Source: Isoetes taiwanensis | Lineage: Eukaryota > Streptophyta > Lycopodiopsida > Isoetales > Isoetaceae | Length of the DNA stretch: 64,000 nucleotides | Reading direction: 5' to 3' | NCBI GenBank assembly: GCA_021234155.1 | Contig: JAJEKV010000057.1 | Coordinates: 9,277,564 to 9,341,563, forward strand | Shown: piece by piece, positions 21,729 to 32,181 of the stretch | How positions within the stretch are numbered: position 1 is the first letter of the stretch | How the letters are laid out: every line of letters starts with the position of its first letter | Made by a program: the position numbers and the translations under genes | The notes under the pieces: generated by a model | Told to the model about the DNA's origin: nothing | Seen by the model: the letters and a program-made list of their open reading frames with translations, nothing else | The model's database searches: none

Positions 21729-23305
21729 TCAATTCTTTGTAATTTCTTGCCAAAACATCCTGAATTCTCTTAATAAAGATATCAAATCGCGTTCCTCCTC
21801 TTGAGTAAGATCTCCTCCAATAGTAACCAATTCTTCTTGATTTCCTTGAGAAATATTGATGTTCTTGACTGAATGTGGTGACTGTAATGAATGTGGTGAG
21901 TGTGGTGACATTGACGAATGTGGTGACTGTGGTGACATTGACGAATGTGGTGACTGTGGTGACGGTGGTGAATGTGGTGACAGTGACGAAAGTGGTGAAT
22001 GTGGTGACTGTGGTGACTGTAATGGATGTGGTGGATGTGATGATTGTGATGAATTTGGTGCATGTGGTGACTGTAATGACTGTGGTGAATATGGACTGAT
22101 CTGATTTACCTCATCCTCGAATAATGCGCATGCCACCAATTTGTTTGTACTTGTATAGTGGGCTGATTTCTGTTTACCCCATCCATGCTTGATGTCAAAA
22201 TCAGCATCTCTACTTGAACTTGATCAATTCCTTGCTGAAACAAAGTCTCCCCAATGGGTCTTTGAATGGACTCTTCCTGCATGTTCACAAGAGTCTCTTG
22301 TAACTCATCTTCACCAATACTTTCAAGTCTTTGGATATACTTATCGGCAACTTGCTGCTGTAAATGACATATTTCTGAAATTTGGGTACCTTTTAACCAC
22401 TTGTACAAAGTCTTATCTTCCCTGTCACCCACTTCCAAGACATGAAAACAACTAAGACCTTGCTGCCCTGACACCATAGCATTCTCTTTGCTGATTTCTA
22501 ACTGCGGGCTGCTCAAATAAGGATTGCAAAGAAAGGTACCTTTTGCTGATTTCAGAGGATGATCTATAGTAACCTTATGTTCTCCTTGAAAGATGTTCAT
22601 TTCCCGCTTCCGCCATGAAGTCTCAGCTTGTACGGCATCTAACCATGTACGACTCAGCAACAAAGTATAAGTTTCAGCATGCACACTCTCTGGAAATTTC
22701 AAAACCATGAAATCCAAGATTGCTTCCACCTCATAAACCTTGCATAAAACATTTCTTATGACTCCCATAGGCTGCACCTTCATTTGATTGAATGCTTTGA
22801 GCATCATAGTTGTCGGTTCCATCATTTTCAATCCAACTTGAAGCATTATGTGGTAAGGCATTACATTCACTCCACTGCCGGTATCTATGTTGGCCTCTTT
22901 GATTAGATATCCATTAATACTCACATCACAAAGAAATGGCCCAGGATCCTTGGATTGCCGGGCTGGTGGCTCCATTCTCCTCTTGTGGCTATCATGTGAT
23001 ATGATTTGTTGGACTGAAATTTCTGATTTTGTTCTTCCCCCTAACTCTTGCAACAAATTTGGAGAATAATGCATCAATTGCTCCAGAGTAAGTGTAACTT
23101 TAGTGGCCAAAACTTGGCTGATCACATCATCTTCATTTTTACTTTCCTCATCCACCATAGGAGACATCACTATGGGCTGATTTTCTTCTATAGACTGAAA
23201 CTGTTCTGTGGGCAGCACATTGAATTGCACCTTCTTAGGTGCTGACACCTTCAAAGCTTGTTCCTTCAAAGCCTTTGGAAAAGAGGTCTTAGTCTTCTCG
23301 CCCAA
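21729..23305 (-). pseudogene. Gypsy aspartic protease region and Ser/Pro/His repeat linker, unit 2
   Basis: The long frame 22106-23305 contains the retroviral-type aspartic protease motif IDTGSGVNVMPY at about 22860-22905, preceded by GPFLCDVSINGYLIKEANID. The frame 21729-22139 is a low-complexity linker rich in SPHS/SPQS units encoded by a TGTGGTGA minisatellite. Downstream it reads TIGGDLTQEEERDLISLLRE just before the reverse transcriptase. The protease would process the polyprotein. Confidence 0.85.
21872..22090. repeat. TGTGGTGA minisatellite inside the pol linker
   Basis: Degenerate 9- and 18-base units built on AATGTGGTGACTGTGGTGAC are repeated about ten times or more. The same core motif makes up the tandem repeats at the edge of the LTRs. 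The copy at about 37905-38110 in unit 3 is rearranged. Confidence 0.85.
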
Positions 23306-23612
23306 TTGGCACTACTCTTGGTTCTTGCACCACCTTTTGTGATCTTGTAAGCGCATTTACTTCTCCAATCTCTTCTTTCTTGCTGAAATGGGTCCTTTGT
23401 CTACCTCAACAAATCCACAATTTACTACTGATTTTGCCTTCTCTTGCTTCTTAAGCTCCTCAATAAGAGCCTTAACTTGAGGATTATCAATGTACTTTGC
23501 ATCTTGAATGCGAAGATCATTATTAGGAAGAGGTCTTGATTCAAACACTTCTTTGCTTTGGTGGATACTTGTTGGTTGCCCACTCACGGTTTCCCATGGA
23601 TTTTCCAACAAG

Positions 23613-24850
23613 TAGTCTCATCATGCTTGAATTTATCACATAGCTTGCAATATAAATGAGCCTTACTTGGATACCATCCCCTGTTTTGGCTGCACCATTG
23701 GTGTGGAACCCATTGGAACTTGTTGGGCAATTGGAGCTTGTGGCATCATTGGAACTTGTGGTATGATAGGTGCTGCTTGCATTGGTTGAATAGGAATAGA
23801 TGGTGCTTGTTGCATAACAGCAAATACCGGATTGGCCCTCTCAAAGAATCTCTTCTCCCTACATTCTTGATCTTTATGGCCCTTGATTTGGCATCTTGAG
23901 CAGAATTTCAGCAATCTACATGTAGTATCGTAATGCCCAATAGACCCACAATATTCACAAGTAATAAAACTGCACCTCCCTTGGCTTCTCACCAATTGTA
24001 AGCTTAGAAATCTTGGCTGCAATATCCTCTGTTTTATGCTCGGAGCAAGCAACTTCATGAATGTATCCTAGCTTATCTTCAGCCTTGAGAGCATACTTTT
24101 GTGCCTCTAGTAATGTTGTAGGGCTGTTTTAGCCTTCACCTTATGAGCAATAGCTCGTTTCAGCCCCTTCACATACCATTGGATATCCATTTCATCATTC
24201 CTTGCAATCTTCCAATGAACCACGGCTTTGAGAACCGCAATGTACCTCTGATTATACTCTCTAGTTGATTCATCTTCCTTTTGTGTGAAATTTGTCCACC
24301 TCTCCATAGTCTTATCCTTACCATGGACTTCTTGATAATTAGCAATGAATGCTTCCTTTAATTCTGATATGTCATGGTATCCTGGGGCTGAGTTTGTGCC
24401 CATTCCTCCACCGAATCTTGCAAAGAACTATGAAACCAAAGCAAATAATCACCCGGTAGGTAACTTACATTGCTGGCAATACCTCTCAAACTTCACAATA
24501 TGCTTCAAAGGATCCCGATCCACCAGATCATCAAACTTTGGAATCCCCATTGTCTGTAAACCCCATACCATAGGTGGTAATACAGCCATCTCTGCCTCTT
24601 CTTGGGTTTCTTGAAATTGGAAAAACGAAATTGAATCTCCTTTCAATTTGAAAAACGAAATTGGATTACCGTCTAGATCGGTAAATGGAATCAAAACCTC
24701 CTGGATCTGAGAACTAGACCCCAGATCTGCTCCCAAATCTAAAAACGAAATTGAATATTGATGCAATTTTGAGCCCAAAGATTGACTCACCGGTCCTCTT
24801 CTTGTTACGATAGAGCTTGGTGGGATATCCTTCTTACTTCTCTTGGGCAT
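23613..24850 (-). pseudogene. Gypsy gag (capsid/nucleocapsid), unit 2
   Basis: It starts at MPKRSKKDIPP (24850). A retrotransposon gag domain (LKEAFIANYQEVHGKDKTM, RWTNFTQKEDESTREYNQRY) lies at about 24110-24400. Two CCHC zinc knuckles follow: CEYCGSIGHYDTTC and CSRCQIKGHKDQEC (about 23870-23970). A Pro/Met/Gln-rich tail comes after them. Frame changes near 24410-24450 and 24060-24107 interrupt it. The presumed primer-binding site lies just upstream at about 25020-25040. Confidence 0.87.
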
Positions 24851-25040
24851 AAAACTATGCTCCCCTTGTCAAATTTTACTCCACAAATCAATTACGGCAA
24901 AATCCCCTTCACACAAGAAATTGCTCCTTTCACAATGGTGTCGTTCTTTACCGACGATCACCAATACCAATGGTAACAACTCCTTTTTCAATGGAAATTC
25001 TTGCCGATCAATGGTCTGTCGAGCACCGTGGTCGCCAAAT

Positions 25041-25365
25041 TGTTAGAGCCTGGACTCTAACCTTGCAAGAAGGATGAAAAACCCAACAATCCAAGCTCAA
25101 TCTATCAGAATAAGGCAATGCACAACACAAAGAATCATCATCTCCATAGCTAGATCAAGAAAATAATCTCCATCAATACACCGTCTCTCTCTCTTCTCTC
25201 TCTGCTCAGATAATACAGTGGTGATAATGGCTCCATAATGCATACATGCAAATATCCTGCACGCGTGCATGCGCGTATATCACTCTATATACGGTATATG
25301 ATGTGGTGAGTGGTGACAAATGTGGTGAGTGGTGACGAATGTGGTGAGTGGTGACAACCCCAACA
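25041..25365 (-). repeat. 5' LTR of the gypsy element, unit 2
   Basis: 325 bp, upstream LTR in element sense. It is adjacent to the GTGAT duplication at 25366-25370. The internal sequence next to it, read on the - strand, is ATTTGGCGACCACGG and probably contains the tRNA primer binding site starting TGG. Confidence 0.95.
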
Positions 25366-25757
25366 GTGATGCTGGACATGGGCAGAATGTAAGCATTGAG
25401 GGTTGCATACCTCTAGTTAGACCTCTAGCAAATCCAACCAGCACACTCAATTCCCCAATGAAGAGGTGGGACTTGCCAGCTTCACAGCAACATGTTGACA
25501 TTGGTCATGGCAATTCATTAAGGCTGGACACACAAGGGTGGGTGAACTATGCTGTAGCCAATTCAGGACTCCAACATGACCAAGATGTGGCACTAGACAA
25601 GGCAAGAATTATTAGGGAGATGGTGGAAATTGGGGTGGATCCTGCAATTATTACCTGTGCAAGGGGCATGGATGTGGGTTTGCAAATATGTGGAGGGCTG
25701 AGATGGCTCGTGAAACCCAGGCGACTCCAAGGTTTGGGGAGGGGACCTCATTCATAG
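25366..25757 (+). pseudogene. Transposase pseudogene C-terminal part, unit 2, after the gypsy element
   Basis: This continues the gene cut at 18333. An open stretch reads SIEGCIPLVRPLANP, VDIGHGNSLRLDTQGWVNY and ARIIREMVEIGVDPAI and ends at 25757. It lies well beyond the DDE core. The region is not a known transposase domain to me and may be a C-terminal extension or the second gene of the element. Confidence 0.65.
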
Positions 25758-26040
25758 CTACACCCGCTAGTAGTCAGGTATGCTTGTTCACCTAGCATTC
25801 TTGATTTTAAGTTTACATTTTATTTGGCATATTTCCTAACAGATACCATGCACAGATATCTGAAGACTCTGAAGAAACCCAAGAAAATTAATGTGTCGAT
25901 AAGACTCTAAGTTGAGTGAACTCATTGTACATAAAGTTATTGTTTGCAAACTGAATTCCCAATGCTATACCAATATGAGACATAAACCTGCTAGAATTAT
26001 TGTCATTCACACAACTAAATAATCAACACAACCAAACAAG

Positions 26041-26396
26041 GGCAAAAACTAATGCAAAACTAATTGTGCAACCTTTATTATTGAGCGAACCTCAAGCACA
26101 TCCCATTGCACACACTGCCTTCGTATTGAACTTTGAATTGAAATTACTAAGGTCTATGGTTGAGATGGAGGGCACAGATTAACTCTCAACGTGCTCCCAA
26201 CTATTTGGATTCATCCGACCGTCGGAGCTTACGCTTGAAGGACCTAAAACCTTCGGGACTGACGGAGTTCCGGGAGCAGAGAGGCATGAAGAAGCACAAA
26301 AAACGCCAATGACGCTTTGTGCTTTGTTTTAGCACGGGCTTGAGCTTGGTTAGAGGATTCGGACCGGACTTTTTTGGGCGCTTTAGATCATCGATC
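26041..26396. promoter_or_regulatory. Truncated upstream region of the Tra1 copy in unit 2
   Basis: The junction AACAAGGGC/AAAAACT/AATGCAAAAC joins sequence matching 8673 to sequence matching 9995. The - strand exon 1 and most of the divergent promoter are missing. Only about 350 bases of the Tra1-proximal leader remain. Transcription from here is unlikely. Confidence 0.7.
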
Positions 26397-26803
26397 ATGA
26401 TTCCTATACGAAATTTTGAGCAGCATGCTCGGGAAGTTCTTGGAGCCGGATTTGTGTATCCTTGAAGCTCTTAACGACTTTATTTGCTTGATTCTGTTTG
26501 GCGCTAGGTTTGTCCGATTGTTTATAGAGAAACTCACACATTTAATATGCTTGCCATTGTTTGTTTTCAATTTATAACACAATTCTTTTTTCTTAACGAG
26601 ATTGCACAAACAATGCAAAGAGACATCAATTGGCTCTTGAAGTGCGTGGTGATATTGAGATAGTGCACACAGTGCCGGAGTATCTCAATTTTCTTAAAAG
26701 CTACTTCGAGTGTTTGAGAATCTTCTCACACACCTTACAAAGCCTCAGACCTCTGATACCATAGAACACAAGCTCCGTTACGTGGTCATAGAGATACTTA
26801 ATA

Positions 26804-29280
26804 TGTAGCATAATAACAGGGGGTTTCTTTTGTATTTTTATACTATTTTTCCTATGGTTTTGCTATGATTTGGTGAATGTATCGATGGAGTGTACTAATA
26901 AGTATTTCTAGAGTGCGATACATCTTTGCATTGATTTTTTGCTCTTTTTAATGGTTAGCACCCATGTATTTGTCGAGATGTACAAGAAAATATATGTACA
27001 ACCCTCCTTTGCATGCAGGAGTCGAAAGGGCATATTTTAGGGTTCGAGGCAAGGCCGACCCCTTCGTGGCTTTTACAAAAGAGGGCCTCAGCACGTTTCT
27101 TCTATTCGGACATGGAAGACGAAGAACAGCAGGATATGGTCTCTCTTCGGAATCGACTTCTACGCTCTCATATTCGGAGCGGTCACGGCTCCCCAACACC
27201 TCCTTTAGAGCTTCAGGGGAAGCATTTTTCTCGGATAGACATGGCGGGGTTAAGATCCCTTGGGAAGAACTAGCCCAAAGAAGAATACGATTAGGGGACA
27301 TCGTCAATGGCTTGTCCAAAGATTATGGAACAGGGGATGGGCTCTCTGGCGTAAAGAGGGTAGAGTGTATCTCGCATTATTACTAGCTCAGGAATCGCCC
27401 ATCTACAGCCTTTTTAGCCCCTTGCATTTCAAACCCTTTTAGAGTTGTATTAGATGTTCATGCAAGCCAAGGACCAAAGATGGTTTTGTATGAAATCGGG
27501 GGCTACTTTATCTGGCTCAAAACTGCAGATGTTTACAGTCCGTTGCAGTTTATGCATCAGATATCACCAGTTCAGCCTCAAATGCTCTCAAATGCTTTTT
27601 ATACAGCTGGTTACTAGTCCGTTGAGTGAAGGGCTTCATACATAACGACCCCAGCGTGATATTGAGGCTGTAAAGATGAAGTACTCTAGGCCTTGACAAA
27701 AAGACATTGTAATATCCTTGAGGCCAGGGTTTATTTCAAACAGCAGGAAGATCACATCACCTTTGTGAGCATCCTTGATGGATGTGCTGCAAATTCGTCT
27801 CTAGCTATAGGTAGACGGGTACATACATGCATTGTAAATTTACGAATTTGGTTGGATCGGCCGTCACGGAATGCCTTGACTAATATGTAGCACTATTATC
27901 CAAAGATATGTTCGGCATGGACAAAAAAGCGAAGCCTCAAGCTTTTGGATGAAATGCGGCATGAGGGCTTGATGCCGAATGAAGTTACCATTGGAAGCAT
28001 GCTTTTCGCTACCCCTATGTAGGCCCGACTTAATGAGGGATGCCACATGTTTGTGTCCATGAGTAAAGATTATGGAATCACACCAATGTCGGATCGATCG
28101 CGAATTTGCATAATTGATCTGCTCTCAAGAACAGGGGCACCAAGATGAGGCAAAAGCCTTAATTTGCAACATGCCTTTCCTTCCACGATGCTATATCATG
28201 GACGGCCATGCTTGGTTGTCATAGAGCTTCTTCCGCGAGAAAAAAGTTGGCAATTTAATAGGTCTAGCACAATGTCTGCGCTCATTGTCTTTGGTTGGTA
28301 AGAGATAATGGTCTCTTGGTGCAATTTAGCAAGTGATAAGCTTTACCAGATGCTCTTACCTTTTGTGGCACTCAAATGCTTTTTATGCGGGTGGTTACTA
28401 GTCCGGTTACTAGTCCGTTGAGTGAAGGGTTTCATACATAACGACCCAACATGATATTGAGGCTGTAGAGATGAAGTACTCTAGGCCTTGACAAAAAGAC
28501 ATTGTAATATCCTTGAGGCCAGGGTTTATTTCAAACAGTTGGAATGACTTTAAAAGGGTGAAAGAAAGTGAGATGCACTAAGCAAGAAGTCCTTCCCATT
28601 CTAACCTCTTCATACCAACCATCCTCTAGATTCAATTTGTTTGGCTATTTCTGCTAGGCTACCTTCATTTCTAGATTATGTTCAAGACAATTTGAGTGCA
28701 TTGTTACAATGTCGTCATTTTGGAGCCATTTTGGAGCCTATAAATTATGTAATTTAATGGAGCCTATAAATTATGTAATTTAAAATATATCAATCATTTT
28801 GTACTTTTGTTTTATTTTGTCTTTTTTTTCTTAAATTTTGTAATATAACAACCAACATAACTACTATGAACATTAATTAACACAAACCATTACATTAGAC
28901 ATGTTTAAAATTAAATTCCCCCTTAAACCCCCTTTTGTTTGGGTGCATATTCACACGGGGGGTGACGTAGGGCAGCGAGAGCCCCTGTAATTAGGTTTTG
29001 CACGTACAAAATCAACACCATATAGTATATTGCCTAAAATCTTATAGTATTTTGCAAATCTTGTTATACAGTATAACAAATTCTGTACATCCATACCCCA
29101 CAAACGAGGAACTTTATGTACGGTGTAGATTAAGGAATAAGGGGTGAATATGCCTATCCAACGACTCGTTGCCGAGTCACCCCGTGTGAATATGCACCCA
29201 AACAAAAGGGGGTTTAAGGGGGAATTTAATTTTAAACATGTCTAATGTAATGGTTTGTGTTAATTAATGTTCATAGTAGT
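26804..29280. mobile_element. Composite 2.5-kb insertion in Tra1 exon 2, unit 2
   Basis: Same content and order as 10743-13230: the MEDEEQQD gene fragment (about 27112-27480), the direct repeats, the PPR fragment (about 27740-28280) and the hairpin MITE (28860-29280). ATA is present on both sides (26801-26803 and 29281-29283). It inserted before the duplication that made the right halves of units 1 and 2. Confidence 0.8.
28860..29280. mobile_element. Hairpin MITE copy, unit 2
   Basis: A 421-bp counterpart of 12804-13230. The outer parts of both inverted arms are intact. The inner end of the right arm is shortened near 29160-29185 (CGAGTCACCCCGTG). Confidence 0.82.
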
Positions 29281-29922
29281 ATAGGCTACCTCACAGCGAG
29301 GTTATCAGACCATTTGTGAACGATCTGTTAAAATTTGTCTATGCATGTTACGGCATGTGATAACGAGGAAAATGGCCTTATCGTTTTGCGGATCATTTTT
29401 TATCTTCATAAAAACTTTAGGACCGGACACTTGAACCGAAGTGCGGGACATTTTTGGATTTTGTATGTACAAGGTATTGTAACTTGTGATGCTTAATACT
29501 AACTTGAAAGTCCCATCATTGTGACATTCAATTCTAACCTTTTCTTCTTATTTACCGGGTACTGCAGATATATCAAAATTTTAAAGCTGCTGTCAGCTAC
29601 TTTTTTGACGATGCAAACATGTCAGATGCACAGATACCTACTGCTTCTCAGCACAGTCTGGGCTTCTTGGGTTCTCAAAGACCAACTGGAGGTCCAATAT
29701 CTGGGCCATTACATTTAAGCACCCGCTCCTTCAAAGTTGTGACAGAGTGTCCGTTAATTGTGATGTTTCTGTTTCAATTATATCCACGTTATGTACAGAC
29801 AAATATTCCTATATTGTTACCCCTGATGGTGAATGCCATGTCTATTCCTGGTCCCCAGCAAGTGCCACCACACTTAAAAAATCACTTTGCTGATCTTAAA
29901 GGGGCACAAGTAAAGGTTGGAT

Positions 29923-30032
29923 ACGCTCAATTTGTAGGAGGAGCTAACCCTCATCCTACGCATCTGATGTCTGGATGCAACTGATAGGTACTGCTGTGGA
30001 ATATACATGGCCATGGGATTAATGTCGTATCT
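29923..30032 (-). mobile_element. LINE-derived filler at the unit 2/unit 3 junction
   Basis: Identical in structure to the piece at 13866-13975: same AC join to Tra1 intron 3, same missing 12 bases, same doubled ATTAATGTCGTA before the next unit. Both array junctions are therefore copies of a single original join. Confidence 0.88.
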
Positions 30033-30043
30033 ATTAATGTCGT

Positions 30044-32160
30044 ACATGGAAATTACACGTGGATATGCTAGAATTTGAGGAAAGGTTGTAGGCCCGGTAG
30101 GGCTGGTGTGCTAAAAAAAAAAAAAAATCAAAAACATCATGTCATTAACCCAGTTTTACCTTATGTAAATATAAGGCAGTCTTAGCATGACCCCCTTAGA
30201 TTCACCTAAGCATAATTTCCAAGAATAGAGGTAGATAGATTTTTTAGATATTTTTTATATGGAATATGACTGCCATATATGAACTTCTAGGAAGGGTTTT
30301 ATTTAATTTTTAGCCATTGATTTTATATGAATTTTAATGTGAACAGTGCAAATGCACCATTTTTTATCCATCGCCTGACAACTCTAGTGTTAATAAACAT
30401 ATTACATTGCATGAGATATTAGCCAACTAGATGAATGGTTTGACCAGATCTGGAAAGACCCCATCATAATAGTAGGTGTACATGAGGAATGGTGTATTGG
30501 AACAAATACTTCACATCAATATTCAGGACCAATAGCTCAAAATATTAACACAAAATGAGAGGCACATGTGCTTTAGGTTGCCAAAGTGGCTTTATTTGAT
30601 GGTCCGAGAAATGCCACATCTTGGCTAGCAGTGAAATGACAATATGAGCAAGTTTAGAAGAACCAGATGCCAATATGAAGATGATAGATGAAACAGAGCT
30701 TGCGCTTATCTTTAATCTTGATTTGAACTCTGGAGAACAGCATTTTTAATGTTTGTTGGAGACAAACACCCGAGGAGCACTGTCATAATGTACAAAGATA
30801 CAAATCATTGATGTTAATGTTTGCATTGTGAATTTGGATCTCTCAGATTATGAAAGATTCCATGGAATCTTTCGTATCCAAGTTCAGCGTATTTTGTTCT
30901 TTAAAAACTCTTGCACAAATCAATGGTGTAGAAACATCATTGTCTTTTCCTCCTTATCAATAATTGTCTAGAGAACCATTGCCGAAGCAAGCAAGACTAC
31001 AAAAAATAGTGTATGAAACAAGCCTGCCACACAAGCAGGAAGCTGGTGGCCAGGAAGTAAGACAGAGGAATCGAATCTCCAGGCCGCAACGGCCTCATCA
31101 GAGTCTCGAAATCTACAGCATGAACAACATCAAATACAAACAATCAGACATAAAAGAAGAGGGGCTGAAAACCACAGGCATGGGCGTGCAAGGGATCTCA
31201 TCAAACTCTCAAGAACAAGAGCTGGAATGCCCTAATCATGATTTGGCGCTATAGGCCAATGAATACGATCATCCAAAAAAAAAAAGGGGGAACCAGAGTT
31301 GCAAACCCTCAAATCGGGCCCCTTGAAGTAACAAGTAACAACCATAATGGCTCTGGTGGCCGGATTAACACAAGGACATTCTTCCTACCTTCATGCTATG
31401 TCCTACCTCTGCTATAGACTCTGAGTTTGAGATTCAAACCCACGAAGGGGCCAGATTTTGTGAAATACAGAAGGAAGAATACAGTATGCCTGCGCTTGCA
31501 GCTACCGGGTATTCGTGGCTTCACCAGCGTAATGTTTGAGTCATCGTATTTGAATTCCAATACCTTCCATAATTGGCTCTATCACATTCTCTTCTTATAC
31601 CATTGCAACAAAACCCAACCAAAGTACTCAAAATAAAAAGAAGACCACAAAACCAAAACAAACTGCTCAAACTGCTTAAAGTATATGGTTTTCTATGCAA
31701 TACTATACCCAAATTTTAGTTCCAACTATTGCGAGAATAGGGTATGGTCGCCCTCTGCCGTGACCCTACCTCGGAGCATGAGTCAGCCCCCCGTCCCTTC
31801 GTGGTGATACTCCATGCTGTCATGGGTCCACTCATCTATGGACCGTTGTATTGTGGCCAGGTGTCATCGACGGGGGGTTCCATCTTACTGAGACCCCAAT
31901 GTCCATCAACCGTGTCTGCCGTGCCTCTGTCGTGAGTTCAGGTCCCAGGCACCGTGCACTGGTCTCCATATCCGTGCATGAGAAAATGCCCCGAGCATGC
32001 CGATTTGAAAGACGAATTCAATGGGGGTGATTTGAATTGGCGCCCAAACTAAGCACTCGATTGTATTTTTGTGAATTCAATTCTCTAACTCCTACTATGG
32101 CTTCCATTGATATAAAATCCTGCCCTTCCTTCATAGTTCATATGTTATCGACAAGAGGCT
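30044..32160. repeat. Leading segment of unit 3, unclassified repeat
   Basis: Homologous to 3681-5800 and 13987-16110. The short conserved frame is at 30964-31254. No domain, RNA gene or element terminus is recognised. Confidence 0.6.
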
Positions 32161-32181
32161 GCGAAGAACACGAAGACAGCC

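Larger units (their letters stand above)
18334..25365 (-). mobile_element. Ty3/gypsy LTR retrotransposon, unit 2
   Basis: A 7,032-bp element bounded by 325-bp LTRs that start TGTTAGAGCC and end CCCCAACA. It is flanked by a 5-bp target duplication GTGAT (18329-18333 and 25366-25370). Coding sequence lies on the - strand in the order gag, protease, reverse transcriptase, RNase H, integrase, which is the Ty3/gypsy order. No chromodomain is seen after the integrase. The integrase C-terminal segment TPFELVYGVQAVMPIHLDIP resembles non-chromoviral plant lineages such as Tat. The two LTRs differ at only two positions by eye, so insertion was recent, yet the coding frames carry breaks. No envelope-like gene is present. 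Confidence 0.95.
26397..29915 (+). pseudogene. Tra1 5' fragment (exons 1-3), unit 2, disrupted
   Basis: Exon 1 starts with MIPI at 26397 but is frameshifted and stops at about codon 23. Exon 2 carries the same insertion at the same ATA as unit 1 (26804-29280) and the same 2-base insertion at its donor. Exon 3 is better preserved than in unit 1 ([20 protein letters not shown]). Shared derived bases with unit 1, such as GAATGCCATGTCTATTCC (unit 3: CCATATC), show that the right halves of units 1 and 2 are sister copies. Confidence 0.9.
13987..30043 (+). repeat. Tandem array unit 2, mosaic (16.1 kb)
   Basis: The left half shares the retrotransposon insertion and diagnostic bases with unit 3, for example GAATACAGTATGCCTGCGC near 15420 and TTCTCTAACTCCTACTATGG near 16023. 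The right half shares with unit 1 the insertion in Tra1 exon 2, a 2-base AC insertion next to the exon 2 donor (TGTATGTACAAGG) and the LINE tail. The switch lies between about 25500 and 26803. At 26041-26055 roughly 1.33 kb present in both other units (8673-9995, 42075-43409) is missing. Confidence 0.93.

Noticed and set aside
21782-22104. Cys/Gly/Asp-rich + strand frame resembling a metallothionein-like protein
   Set aside because: It is the antisense of the TGTGGTGA repeat inside the gypsy pol linker; the functional frame is on the - strand.
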